NCBI GenBank assembly: GCA_003045895.1 | Contig: PZPC01000005.1 | Coordinates: 62,001 to 126,000 of the forward strand | Source of the DNA: Bacteroidota bacterium | GTDB lineage: Bacteria > Bacteroidota > Bacteroidia > Chitinophagales > Saprospiraceae | Length of the DNA: 64,000 bases | Reading direction: 5' to 3' | In this document: one piece after another, positions 45,150 to 53,974 of the stretch | How the letters are laid out: each line of letters begins with the position of its first letter | Numbering within the stretch: position 1 is the first letter of the stretch | Translations under genes and position numbers: made by a program | The notes under the pieces: generated by a model | Database searches by the model: none | What the model saw: only the letters and a program-made list of their open reading frames with translations | What the model was told of the DNA's origin: nothing

Positions 45150-45854
45150 TTACAACAAGCTCAGGTAATGGGGAAACATTTCGCGCCAGAGTGGCCAGTC
45201 GTGTTTCTGCCACCCCCGCACATCCATCCAGTGATCGATGCCCTTGGCGCTGAGAATGTCGGACAGGCGGCGGTTGGGTTCCAGACAAATATCCCATTCT
45301 GAGGTACCCAGAACGATCTTCATACCCCACAGCGCAGGGTCGTTGGCACTGGCCAAATAATCGACCGGATTATTGAAGTAGATATTGCTATCGTAGTAAC
45401 CGTCCAGAAAGCTCTTGATGTCAAAAGCACCACTCATACTGAACAAATGGCTGACCTGATTGGGATGGCGGAAAGCAAAATTGGCCGCGTGGTAGCCACC
45501 GAAACTCGGGCCGGCAACGGCAATCTTGTGCGCCAGGGTTTTCATCTGCAACTGGGGCACCAGTTCCTCACTCAGGAAGCGGTCATACTGGATATGATTC
45601 AAAACCTTTTGGGCCGGATGGATATTGCGGTTGTACCAGCTCTCGGAGTTGATACTATCGGGACAAAAAATCTGAACCAAACCCTGCTCGACAAACCACC
45701 GCACGGATTCTACCAGCTTAAAATCTTTGTTCTCATAATAACGTCCCATCGTGGTGGGAAACAAAAGAACCGGATAACCCCGGTCACCGAAAATGAGCAT
45801 ATCGATATCCCGGTCCAGGTGATGAGAATAGAATTGAATGAGTTGTTCCTGCAC
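45150..45854 (-). CDS. Alpha/beta-hydrolase esterase
   Basis: This 234-residue protein has the nucleophile elbow 'KIAVAGPSFGGYHAANFA' (GxSxGG), an early 'YPVLLFPTTMGRYYEN' oxyanion region, and 'HDWPLWREMFPHYL' supplying the catalytic His. It has no signal peptide. It resembles esterase-D-like enzymes found next to ATP-grasp/GATase clusters. It lies 88 bases upstream of the ATP-grasp gene on the same strand, and an exact -7 box sits 29 bases upstream of its start. Confidence 0.88.
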   Translation of the reverse strand: MQEQLIQFYSHHLDRDIDMLIFGDRGYPVLLFPTTMGRYYENKDFKLVESVRWFVEQGLVQIFCPDSINSESWYNRNIHPAQKVLNHIQYDRFLSEELVPQLQMKTLAHKIAVAGPSFGGYHAANFAFRHPNQVSHLFSMSGAFDIKSFLDGYYDSNIYFNNPVDYLASANDPALWGMKIVLGTSEWDICLEPNRRLSDILSAKGIDHWMDVRGWQKHDWPLWREMFPHYLSLL

Positions 45855-45882
45855 GAGCTTGAATTTTGTGGTGAAATTTCGG

Positions 45883-45890
45883 CAAAATTA
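45883..45890 (-). promoter_or_regulatory. Candidate -7 box for the esterase/ATP-grasp genes
   Basis: TAATTTTG on the minus strand, 29 bases before the esterase start; it would drive the esterase and ATP-grasp genes together. The rest of the 318-base divergent spacer shows no further firm feature. Confidence 0.45.
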
Positions 45891-46173
45891 GGGTGTTTAC
45901 GCCAAGTAAACAAGCTATCCACTTGGTTTACAAAGTATTACGAAATCCTTTTCCAAATTAACGAAAGGGAAGATAACAATAATTGGCTTTTTATTCCGCC
46001 CGGCCCGACAAAAGCGGTTTATTCTTCTCAAAACGATTGGCTTTTTGCCTTATTTTTATTCTTCGTTGGACTCAAAAACACCGGGCAACGCTAAAGCAGT
46101 CACCCGTTTTGCCAAAGAATCAAAAAATATACGACCTTCGGCACCCATTTTAAACTTCAAATACAGCACAACC

Positions 46174-47034
46174 ATGCCGGTGTCGGGATTGTCTAAATTA
46201 TTTAATTGGGTGTCGGATTTCCTGCGGGTGCCAGCTATCCGGCCAGTGGAAGTTCACGAACACCACCTGGACAGCCGCTACCTCGAACGGCGCCTACAGG
46301 TAGACGTTTATGCTCCCCAATCCGTTCGATCAACCTCCTTTCCCGTGGTCATTTTTCACGATGGCCAGGATCTGGTGCGGATGAACGCTGCTGCTATCCA
46401 GCAGGAATTGATGGCTTCGGCAGCCTGCCCCCCTTTCGTAATGGTTGGTATTCACGCCAACGAGCGGCGGATGCAGGAATACGGTACCATCCAGCAGGCC
46501 GATTATGCCGGGCGCGGCAAACTAGCCCCCCAGCATGCCCGGTTCGTGGTGGAAGAGCTCCTCCCCTACTTGCAACAGCACTACCCCGTGGAGAGCACCG
46601 CAGCGCAAACCACCATTGCTGGCTTTTCGCTCGGCGGGCTGGCAGCCTTCGACCTGGCCTGGCATTACCCGCAGCACTTTGGCCGGACGGGTGTTTTCTC
46701 CGGCGCCCTTTGGTGGCGTTCCCGCGCGTTTTCGGCCGCCGACCCCGACGGTCACCGGATTCTCCACACCCAGGTAGCCAAAGCCAAACGGGTACCTGCT
46801 TTGCGGTTTTGGTTCCAGACCGGCACCCTCGACGAAACCGACGACCGCAACCACAACGGCATCATCGATTCTATCGACGATACCCTCGACCTGATCCAGG
46901 CGCTGGAAACCAAGGGCTATCATCCCGTAAAAGACCTGCAGTACCTGGAAATAACCGGCGGACGGCACGAACCAGCTACCTGGGCAGTGGCCTTACCTCA
47001 TTTTCTGCGGTGGGCCCTCGGAAAACAACCGTAA
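46174..47034 (+). CDS. Esterase (enterochelin-esterase/Fes-like fold)
   Basis: The ATG at 46174 (MPVSGLSKLFNWVSDFL) gives 286 residues; the longer ORF-track start is not supported. The fold is an alpha/beta hydrolase of the putative-esterase (Fes/IroE, antigen 85-like) type: 'LQVDVYAPQS..FPVVIFHDGQD', nucleophile Ser in 'TTIAGFSLGGLAAFDLAW', Asp in 'TGTLDETDDRNHNGIIDS', and His in 'GGRHEPATWAVALPHFL'. The Asp/Asn-rich 'DETDDRNHNG' resembles a calcium-binding loop. It is divergent from the other esterase and 65 bases before the OsmC fusion. Confidence 0.87.
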   Translation: MPVSGLSKLFNWVSDFLRVPAIRPVEVHEHHLDSRYLERRLQVDVYAPQSVRSTSFPVVIFHDGQDLVRMNAAAIQQELMASAACPPFVMVGIHANERRMQEYGTIQQADYAGRGKLAPQHARFVVEELLPYLQQHYPVESTAAQTTIAGFSLGGLAAFDLAWHYPQHFGRTGVFSGALWWRSRAFSAADPDGHRILHTQVAKAKRVPALRFWFQTGTLDETDDRNHNGIIDSIDDTLDLIQALETKGYHPVKDLQYLEITGGRHEPATWAVALPHFLRWALGKQP

Positions 47035-47099
47035 CTTCCGCCAGCAGCAGTACGCTCTTTCCGTATTTCATCCATCGTTCACCACCTAAATCTCACCCT

Positions 47100-48311
47100 A
47101 TGCCATCCGAAAAAATCACTTTTCCCAACCAGACAGGCCAGCAACTGGCAGCCCGCCTGGAATTGCCCGTCAACCAACACCCCCATACCTACGCGCTGTT
47201 TGCCCACTGCTTTACCTGTAGTAAAAACCTGACGGCGGTGCGCCACATCAGCCGGGCGCTCAACCAGGCAGGGATCGCGGTTTTGCGTTTCGATTTCACT
47301 GGTCTGGGCGATAGTGAAGGCGATTTTTCGGCGACCAATTTTTCCTCCAACTTGTCTGACCTGGTAGCTGCCGCCAACTACCTGCAGCAGAACTACCAGG
47401 CACCGGCCCTACTCATTGGCCACTCGTGGGGTGGCGCGGCCGTCCTCCACGTCGCCGACCAGTTGCCCTCCGTCAAAGCAGTAGCCACCATTGGAGCCCC
47501 CTTCGATCCTGCCCACGTCCGTCATCTCTTTGCCAACCAGCAGCACCTCATTGCCGCCGAAGGGGAAGCCGCCGTAAATATTGGGGGGCGATCTTTTTGC
47601 CTGAAGCAGCAGTTTCTGGACGACATTACCGAGCACCAGCAAACCCCTAAAATCGCTCACCTCAACCGCGCCCTCCTGGTCTTACACTCCCCACAAGACC
47701 TGACGGTGCCCATCGAAAATGCCGCCAAAATCTACCAGGCAGCCCACCACCCCAAAAGCTTCATTACCCTGGACGGCGCAGATCACCTGCTGAGCGATAA
47801 AGCCGACTCGCACTACGCAGGTCAGGTCATCGCCAGTTGGGCCCAACGCTACCTCCCTATCCCCCAAAGCGAAGCATTAACAACCAACCAGGAAGTAGTG
47901 GTCCGGCTGGGCGATACCGGCTTCACCACCGAGATCATGGCTCGCCAGCACAGCCTCACCGCCGACGAGCCCGTTGAAATTGGCGGCAACGATTTTGGCC
48001 CCTCGCCCTACGAACTCCTCTCCGCCAGCCTGGGCGCCTGCACTGCCATGACCATCCAAATGTACGCCCGCCGCAAAAACTGGAACTTACACGAAGTACG
48101 GGTCCACCTCAGCCACCGCAAAGATTATGCAACCGACATGGCTGCCGTGGAAGCGCACGCCAGTAAAATCGACTACTTCGACCGGATCGTCGAACTCCAG
48201 GGCGATCTCGATGCCACCCAACGGGCCAAACTCCTCGAAATTGCCAACAAATGCCCCGTTCACCGAACGCTGCACAGTGAGATCGTCGTGAATACCCGAC
48301 TGAGCGAATAG
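47100..48311 (+). CDS. Bifunctional alpha/beta-hydrolase - OsmC fusion protein
   Basis: The ATG at 47100 (MPSEKITFPNQTGQQLAARL) gives 403 residues; the ORF-track version from 46206 is a shadow of the upstream esterase. The N-terminal half (1-255) is an alpha/beta hydrolase with nucleophile 'ALLIGHSWGGAAVL', Asp in 'HSPQDLTVPI' and His in 'DGADHLL'. The C-terminal half (265-403) is an OsmC/Ohr domain with 'ELLSASLGACTAMTIQMYA' (Cys 1) and 'IANKCPVHRTL' (Cys 2), the peroxidatic/resolving pair. OsmC proteins reduce organic peroxides. The fusion is known in bacteria and suggests hydrolysis coupled to peroxide detoxification (inference). Confidence 0.9.
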   Translation: MPSEKITFPNQTGQQLAARLELPVNQHPHTYALFAHCFTCSKNLTAVRHISRALNQAGIAVLRFDFTGLGDSEGDFSATNFSSNLSDLVAAANYLQQNYQAPALLIGHSWGGAAVLHVADQLPSVKAVATIGAPFDPAHVRHLFANQQHLIAAEGEAAVNIGGRSFCLKQQFLDDITEHQQTPKIAHLNRALLVLHSPQDLTVPIENAAKIYQAAHHPKSFITLDGADHLLSDKADSHYAGQVIASWAQRYLPIPQSEALTTNQEVVVRLGDTGFTTEIMARQHSLTADEPVEIGGNDFGPSPYELLSASLGACTAMTIQMYARRKNWNLHEVRVHLSHRKDYATDMAAVEAHASKIDYFDRIVELQGDLDATQRAKLLEIANKCPVHRTLHSEIVVNTRLSE

Positions 48312-48337
48312 CATTGGTGTAATGTAATGGCCCCTTA

Positions 48338-48382
48338 AAACGCGACGGCTGCTCCCATTCATTAGCGATGAAAGCAGCCGTG
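48338..48382. terminator. Convergent hairpin after the OsmC fusion and first adhesin
   Basis: ACGGCTGCT..TTCAT-tagcg-ATGAA..AGCAGCCGT gives a 9 bp outer and 5 bp inner stem between convergent stops. It has no T-run. Confidence 0.5.
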
Positions 48383-48409
48383 CCGGAACGCCCCTTACAG
48401 CCGAATAGC

Positions 48410-51400
48410 CTAGAATTTCACCATCCTCCTGGTCACACTTTGTCCGGCAAAGGTGAGTTTATAAAATAGCACTCCAGCTGGCAACTGGCTGCCATCCACG
48501 ATGACCTGCTGGGCACCCGCAGGTACTACCGCTTGCCTACGTTGAAGTAATTTGCCGTTGATATCATTCACTTCCAGCAAGTATTCACCGGCCTGAGACA
48601 AGTAAAATTCTACGTACGTTTCCGTGTGGAAAGGATCCGGCTTATTGGCCAGCAGCAACAGTTTAGTTGGTCCGGTGCGGAATTCCAGGATCAGTTCATG
48701 GGCGGTCAGCCCCTGGTCATAAGCCACCGAAACCACCTGCTCGCTCAGGTGCAGCACCTTGGACAGTTGGTTATTGGCCTTGGCCCGGACCACCAAAGTA
48801 AACAGGGGTTGCTGCTGTGCAGCCACAGGGATAGTACCCGCAGCCCACACGGCTTTCAGTATCCCCCGGTTCAGGTTGGTTGTATTCAGGTCACCTGCCG
48901 TCAGGATGCCCGGTTCAATTTTCAGAACTTCCACTTGTTGCTGCTCAAAAGCCAGGGTTAATTCCGCGCCACTCCATTGTGCCAGATCGCTGGCGCGTAC
49001 CGGGATTTGGTAGCTGGCACCTTCGCGCAATTCCTGGTCATCGACCCGCAATGGCCAGGGGCCACGGCCACCGTTTTCATACCCGGTTAAGCTGCCGTTG
49101 GCACTGGCCGAACCGTTGAGGTCTCCTATTTTTACCCCGATAAAATCCTGGCCAAACTGGCAGTTGATCAGGTTGTAATAGTTGTACGAATCCGGCATAT
49201 CAGCGGCAATATCGGTAAGCGGATAGGCGCTGGGCACAAACCGCCAACTGGTGTTATTGGGAAATACCTGGATGCGATCCAGGAGCAAGGCCTGCATGAA
49301 CAAGAGATCCAGGGTGGTTACCTGCCCGTCGCGGTTGATGTCGGCTGCCAGCAGGGTGTAAGGATTGGCAATCACCGTTTGCAGCAACAGATGGCGCTGT
49401 AGGAGGATGAGATCCAATGCCGAAATGCCATTGCGGACATCGTCATTCTTGAAAGGTCGCACTTCGTAGTTGGTAGAAAAAGCCAGGTTGGAGAACTCAA
49501 ATTTACCATCCAGGGTGGTAAAAGTCTGTTCGCCTGGCACCTCATTCACCAATAATTCCACCATCACTTCACTGATGGGTTGGAGCCGCCGATCCCTGAT
49601 GACCCCTTCGATTTCCAACTCGCTGACGGCACAGGACGTGCAAACCTGCAAACTGTCCTGGAGGAATAGCTGAAGGGTACAATGCCGATAATTAGGCCCT
49701 CCCATACTGCCATCTGGCTGTAAGGCGAGGGGATTATAAGCCTGGTCCCGAACGACAATTTCGCGGGTAGCCGTGTAGCGGTCTTCGCACGTCAGGATCA
49801 GGCTCGTGTTCCCGAAATTGGGTGTCTGTCCTGGCTTGTTGACGGAAAAACGATAACTCCCCGAGCAGTCAAGGCCCGCCATTTCGGCCAGTAAGGCTGC
49901 CGATAAAACGACGGCGGCTTCGTCCAGGTCACCATCCCCATCCACATCAATGACCGGTACCACCGGAACCAATTGTACCTCCAGACCTATATCACAAAGG
50001 GGTTGCTCAATGAAACAATCCGCTACCGCGAAGGGAATGCGCTCGCTGGCCGTGTTCCCACAAGCATCTTCCGCTTGGAAAACAAAGGCGTGGTTGCCAA
50101 TGGGGAAGCGGCCATTGATCTGGTAATTGGGCCAGGTGCCACCTAGTACGGTGGTTGCGGACAGGTCAGCATCAACCGTGCCATCGTTGTCGGCGTCCAG
50201 GAACAAGCGAACCGGTGTGCGGCCGGGCAGGCACTCCTCGCCGATGGTTACCGCCAGGTTTACCGGTGCTTCACAGCTGTTGTCTACCGTACACACGGGA
50301 GTAGGCAAACGGTACGTCAGGCTGGGAGGTGTATTGTCGTTAAGCTCGATAATCTGGGTGTATTCCCAGGCACCAACATTGGGCAGGGAACGCCAGTAAC
50401 CGGCCGGATTGCCACAACTTGTCGCTGGCGGCAGCGGGTTGGTAGCCAGGCTATCGGCATCGATGAAAGCAGCCCCATTGTCGACCACCAGCCAGGTGTA
50501 GGATGCGCCAGCAGCGGCAGTACAATCTTCGCTGCGACTAATCACTACCGGTGCGCTGACCCCATCGTAAGTACAGGTATTGACCAGGCGGTAAGTTCGC
50601 TGAATGCGCAGACAACCTGCCCCTGCCGGATCCAGGTCGACATCTTCGTATTCAACCGTAAAATTACCGCAACCAGGCGCCATGAACTGAAGTTCTTCGA
50701 GGCCGTCGAGACAATCCGTTGTCAGATCTTTGGGTAAACGGATTCCGTAACTGTCATTGTTGCCAACGGTGATCAATTGTTCGTAGGGTACGGCAGTGGT
50801 ATTGCCGTAGGTGTCAGTAGCCACAAACTTGCGCAGAATACTGCCCAGTTCACAGTTATTCCAGCTGAGTTCGGGGCTTAACTCCACTACCGAAACCTGG
50901 CAATTGTCGGTAGCCACTGGCTGCCCAAACTGCGCCACCAGTTGCAACGAATCGGCCGGGTCAAAGTTAGCCGGCAAGGTCGCACACGGCAAAACCTGGG
51001 TCGTCAAACCACTCAACACGGGCGCGGTTTGGTCGCCAATATCAATGAGGGTCGTACAGCCATTGCGGTTGCTGTCCGCATCCATGACGCGGAGTTCGAC
51101 CAGGAAGGTCTGGCCCACGTCACAACAGGAAAAACCAATAGATTCCTGCCACGCGCCAAATCCTGTTGCCGTACCGGAACAGTCGGCGGTACCCGCTTCG
51201 TAGTAACGCCGGAGCAGCAGTTCAGGGGTATCGCAATTGTCGTTGCTGCCTAGATCGATCTGCCCGGGCAAGATCGCGAAAGGGGCATTGGTGTCCAGGT
51301 TGATGGTCAGGCGGTTCCGGCAAATGGCCGTAGGCACTTGCAGGTCAGCCACGCGCATGCGGCAGGTTTGCTCCACCCGCTGGCCGGTTCCATCTTCCGC

Positions 51401-53848
51401 CAGGTAATGCAGAAAATAATCGCCGCGTTCCAGGTTAGACACCGAGCGGCTTTCGTCCTGCTCCAGGGTTGCTACAATTTCTTCGTCGGTCACCCGGATG
51501 ATTTCGGTCGTAATGGTCCATTCATCGGCGCAGCTTTCATCGCAGAATCCCCGCAGTTCGGGCATCGGCACCACCACCGTGGCCGTACAGCTGAGCAGAT
51601 CGGTAGCAAAGAGCATAATGTCTTGCTGGATGATGGGGCAATAGTGATTGGACAGCGAGCAACTCAGGGTTGGCGGAAAGAAGTCGCCAATTTTGATGCG
51701 CTGGAGAATGACGTAAAGGGTATCGCCCGTACACACATCCGTGATGGTCCATTCGCGGGTAAAGTCCAGCACCATGTCGTTGTTCGTGGTATCGGGGAAG
51801 TTCTTGTAGCTGGACTGCAGGTTAAAAAATGGCGTATTCCGATCCATGGCCATGTATTCCGAGCCGGTATCCAGCAGTGGGTAGCCCGTGTCGTCGGGAT
51901 GGGGGTAGCCTTCAATATCGAGGCCATAATCGTCTCCACACTGGAGGGTTACCGTAGCGGGTGGCAAAACAATGTCATTGAATTCCGGCCGACGGAAGAT
52001 AATTTGTTGCGCACAGCTATCGATCTGATTCCCAAAGCCGAGCGTGAACGTCCGGTTGATATAGGCCTCATTACAATTGTCGTTAAAATCAAGTTGGTCA
52101 CTAAAAGACAAACGGTCCACCCCACAGTAAGGCTCCACAATGGCTTCCCCTAAAAAGGCCAGGCTGGCAGGATTATCCTGTGTCCAGAACAGGTTGAGAT
52201 AGGTGAGATCTGAGCGCAAATCCTGGTTGGGCCGGAATTCCGACGTGATGCCCGTACTTAAAACCGCGAGTGAATCTTCCTCTTCCGTGACAATAACCCA
52301 GGCAAACTTTCCGGTGGTCCCGGCTCCATAAGTCGTGGTAACCAGGGAGAAAGGTTGCCCCATCTTCAGGGAATGGGTAAACTTCTGCACCAGAACCATG
52401 TCCTGGGTAAACATCCCGGTGGTATCTACGTAGGGATTTTCAATGGTCAACCCCGCATCGTCACCCAGGGATGACGAATAGTTCATAGAAAAACAACAGG
52501 GATCGGTATAGCCCGTGTAATCCCCCCGGAACAACATCCCCGCACCGTCGGCATTGCCCACTGTGGCCAAATCTGATGGCAGGGCAATTTCGGAGAACAG
52601 GAAGAAATTGTAGACATTTTCCAGGGTATCGACATCGTCTGGCGTCAGGACATCCACACCCTGCATAAACCGGTCACCGATTGACATAGGCGTGGAGGTC
52701 AAAGCCAGAAAACAAGGTGCCTCCGGCAAAACTACGTCCTGCTCATTCAACTCCCCCCGCAGAATTTGCACGCTCCCCCGGAAAGCCCGCTGGTCGGTAT
52801 CGGGCGGGCACAAAAGTGCTGGCATCGGGGGATTTACAGAAAAAGTGGTCGTACAAAGTCCTTCGCTGTCCGTAACCATTAGGCTCAGGTTGCCTTCGGC
52901 GTAGCTGTGCCCAACCGATTCCACGACTTGCCCGTAATTGCCGCTGGTTCCATCACTGGCTACCCAGGTTCCCATGGCATTGTTGGCATCTACCCGTAAG
53001 GTATAGACAAAGGTATCATCGGTACCGTCCTCCGGGGTGCCCTGGTCCTGGCAATCGACGCTGAGTACCGTGGCGATCAACAAGCAACTGTTGGAGCAAC
53101 CCGGGGGCGGCACCGCAACGGAAGCCGAACACCCGGCCTGATCACTGTCGTTGAAATTTAAGACTACTTCACCGTCGGCAATAGCATAAGGACCAAAAGT
53201 GACGGAGCTGCCATAGGCGCCTGTTGCCCCGGAGGTGGTCTGCCAGGTCGTCCCCAGGTTAAAGCCATCCAGCACAACCGTAAAAGTAAAGGTGTCGTCA
53301 GTGGAATCACTGGCGGTAGCGCCCGGATCACAAACGATATTGAAAACGGTGGCGGTAATTGCACAAGCTGGCGGAAACAGTTCCACACAGTCGCCGTCAT
53401 CTTCATCACCCGCATCATCGGTACACTGGCCGTTGCCGTTGGTGTCCTCCCAACTGGAGAGGTTTTCTACAAAGCTGTTCCTATTAAAAGGGCCATGCAC
53501 CACCGCATTGTCGGAAGCACGCCGGATCTGGAAAGAATAGCTACTCGTACCAGCCGGGTTACCCCCTTCGGTATATTCCCGCGACAGCCCCAGGTAAAGC
53601 TTTTCTCCGGCCTCTTTAAACTGCAGGAATAGGCGGCTGGATGCCGGGCTATCTGCGGTAGCAAAATTTCCGTCGTTCGGATTCCCGCTCAACAACATGG
53701 CCTTATCCGATGACGAAGGTGCCACCTGCCGGATGCCTTCCGCTTTTACCCGGAAGGGAGACAATAGGGTGAACAGTGCCAGCAATAGCAGGACGCTCCT
53801 CCTACATGGCGGGTAGTTTAGTTGCGAGGTATGGTCTATTTTTTCCAT
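48410..53848 (-). CDS. Giant T9SS adhesin with dockerin and cohesin-like modules
   Basis: The ATG at 53848 (MEKIDHTSQLNYPPCRRSVLLLLALF) gives 1812 residues with an N-terminal signal. Order: an N-terminal domain; two copies of a ~95-residue Cys-rich module ('CDPGATASDSTDDTF', 'CQDQGTPEDGTDDTF'); then long beta-rich HYR-like regions ending in 'CRMRVADLQVPTAICRN'. A Cna-B/CarboxypepD-like unit ('EVMVELLVNEVPGEQTF') follows, then a dockerin-type segment ('NGISALDLILLQRHLL', 'AADINRDGQVTTLDLLFM'), a cohesin-like sandwich and a type A T9SS sorting domain ending 'VTRRMVKF'. From the HYR-like part onward it is a clear paralogue of the next gene. Surface attachment or matrix role is likely; the ligand is unknown. 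Confidence 0.9.
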   Translation of the reverse strand: MEKIDHTSQLNYPPCRRSVLLLLALFTLLSPFRVKAEGIRQVAPSSSDKAMLLSGNPNDGNFATADSPASSRLFLQFKEAGEKLYLGLSREYTEGGNPAGTSSYSFQIRRASDNAVVHGPFNRNSFVENLSSWEDTNGNGQCTDDAGDEDDGDCVELFPPACAITATVFNIVCDPGATASDSTDDTFTFTVVLDGFNLGTTWQTTSGATGAYGSSVTFGPYAIADGEVVLNFNDSDQAGCSASVAVPPPGCSNSCLLIATVLSVDCQDQGTPEDGTDDTFVYTLRVDANNAMGTWVASDGTSGNYGQVVESVGHSYAEGNLSLMVTDSEGLCTTTFSVNPPMPALLCPPDTDQRAFRGSVQILRGELNEQDVVLPEAPCFLALTSTPMSIGDRFMQGVDVLTPDDVDTLENVYNFFLFSEIALPSDLATVGNADGAGMLFRGDYTGYTDPCCFSMNYSSSLGDDAGLTIENPYVDTTGMFTQDMVLVQKFTHSLKMGQPFSLVTTTYGAGTTGKFAWVIVTEEEDSLAVLSTGITSEFRPNQDLRSDLTYLNLFWTQDNPASLAFLGEAIVEPYCGVDRLSFSDQLDFNDNCNEAYINRTFTLGFGNQIDSCAQQIIFRRPEFNDIVLPPATVTLQCGDDYGLDIEGYPHPDDTGYPLLDTGSEYMAMDRNTPFFNLQSSYKNFPDTTNNDMVLDFTREWTITDVCTGDTLYVILQRIKIGDFFPPTLSCSLSNHYCPIIQQDIMLFATDLLSCTATVVVPMPELRGFCDESCADEWTITTEIIRVTDEEIVATLEQDESRSVSNLERGDYFLHYLAEDGTGQRVEQTCRMRVADLQVPTAICRNRLTINLDTNAPFAILPGQIDLGSNDNCDTPELLLRRYYEAGTADCSGTATGFGAWQESIGFSCCDVGQTFLVELRVMDADSNRNGCTTLIDIGDQTAPVLSGLTTQVLPCATLPANFDPADSLQLVAQFGQPVATDNCQVSVVELSPELSWNNCELGSILRKFVATDTYGNTTAVPYEQLITVGNNDSYGIRLPKDLTTDCLDGLEELQFMAPGCGNFTVEYEDVDLDPAGAGCLRIQRTYRLVNTCTYDGVSAPVVISRSEDCTAAAGASYTWLVVDNGAAFIDADSLATNPLPPATSCGNPAGYWRSLPNVGAWEYTQIIELNDNTPPSLTYRLPTPVCTVDNSCEAPVNLAVTIGEECLPGRTPVRLFLDADNDGTVDADLSATTVLGGTWPNYQINGRFPIGNHAFVFQAEDACGNTASERIPFAVADCFIEQPLCDIGLEVQLVPVVPVIDVDGDGDLDEAAVVLSAALLAEMAGLDCSGSYRFSVNKPGQTPNFGNTSLILTCEDRYTATREIVVRDQAYNPLALQPDGSMGGPNYRHCTLQLFLQDSLQVCTSCAVSELEIEGVIRDRRLQPISEVMVELLVNEVPGEQTFTTLDGKFEFSNLAFSTNYEVRPFKNDDVRNGISALDLILLQRHLLLQTVIANPYTLLAADINRDGQVTTLDLLFMQALLLDRIQVFPNNTSWRFVPSAYPLTDIAADMPDSYNYYNLINCQFGQDFIGVKIGDLNGSASANGSLTGYENGGRGPWPLRVDDQELREGASYQIPVRASDLAQWSGAELTLAFEQQQVEVLKIEPGILTAGDLNTTNLNRGILKAVWAAGTIPVAAQQQPLFTLVVRAKANNQLSKVLHLSEQVVSVAYDQGLTAHELILEFRTGPTKLLLLANKPDPFHTETYVEFYLSQAGEYLLEVNDINGKLLQRRQAVVPAGAQQVIVDGSQLPAGVLFYKLTFAGQSVTRRMVKF
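52810..53375 (-). repeat. Two copies of the unnamed Cys-rich module in the complete adhesin gene
   Basis: 'CAITATVFNIVCDPGATASD' and 'CLLIATVLSVDCQDQGTPED' open two consecutive copies of the module seen eight times in the neighbour. Confidence 0.7.
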
Positions 53849-53974
53849 AGCATGATAGGTGTTAAACATTTGGGCCGCAACAGGTAATAGGGTGTAAAAT
53901 CGACCCACAATATATTAAATTAAAATATAATGTATCGTACATCCCTGAAAAAACAGGTTTATGCAATCAACAAG

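Noticed and set aside
46206-47099. N-terminal extension of the OsmC fusion ORF
   Set aside because: It overlaps the esterase in another frame and reads as Arg/Pro-rich noise; the real start is the ATG at 47100.
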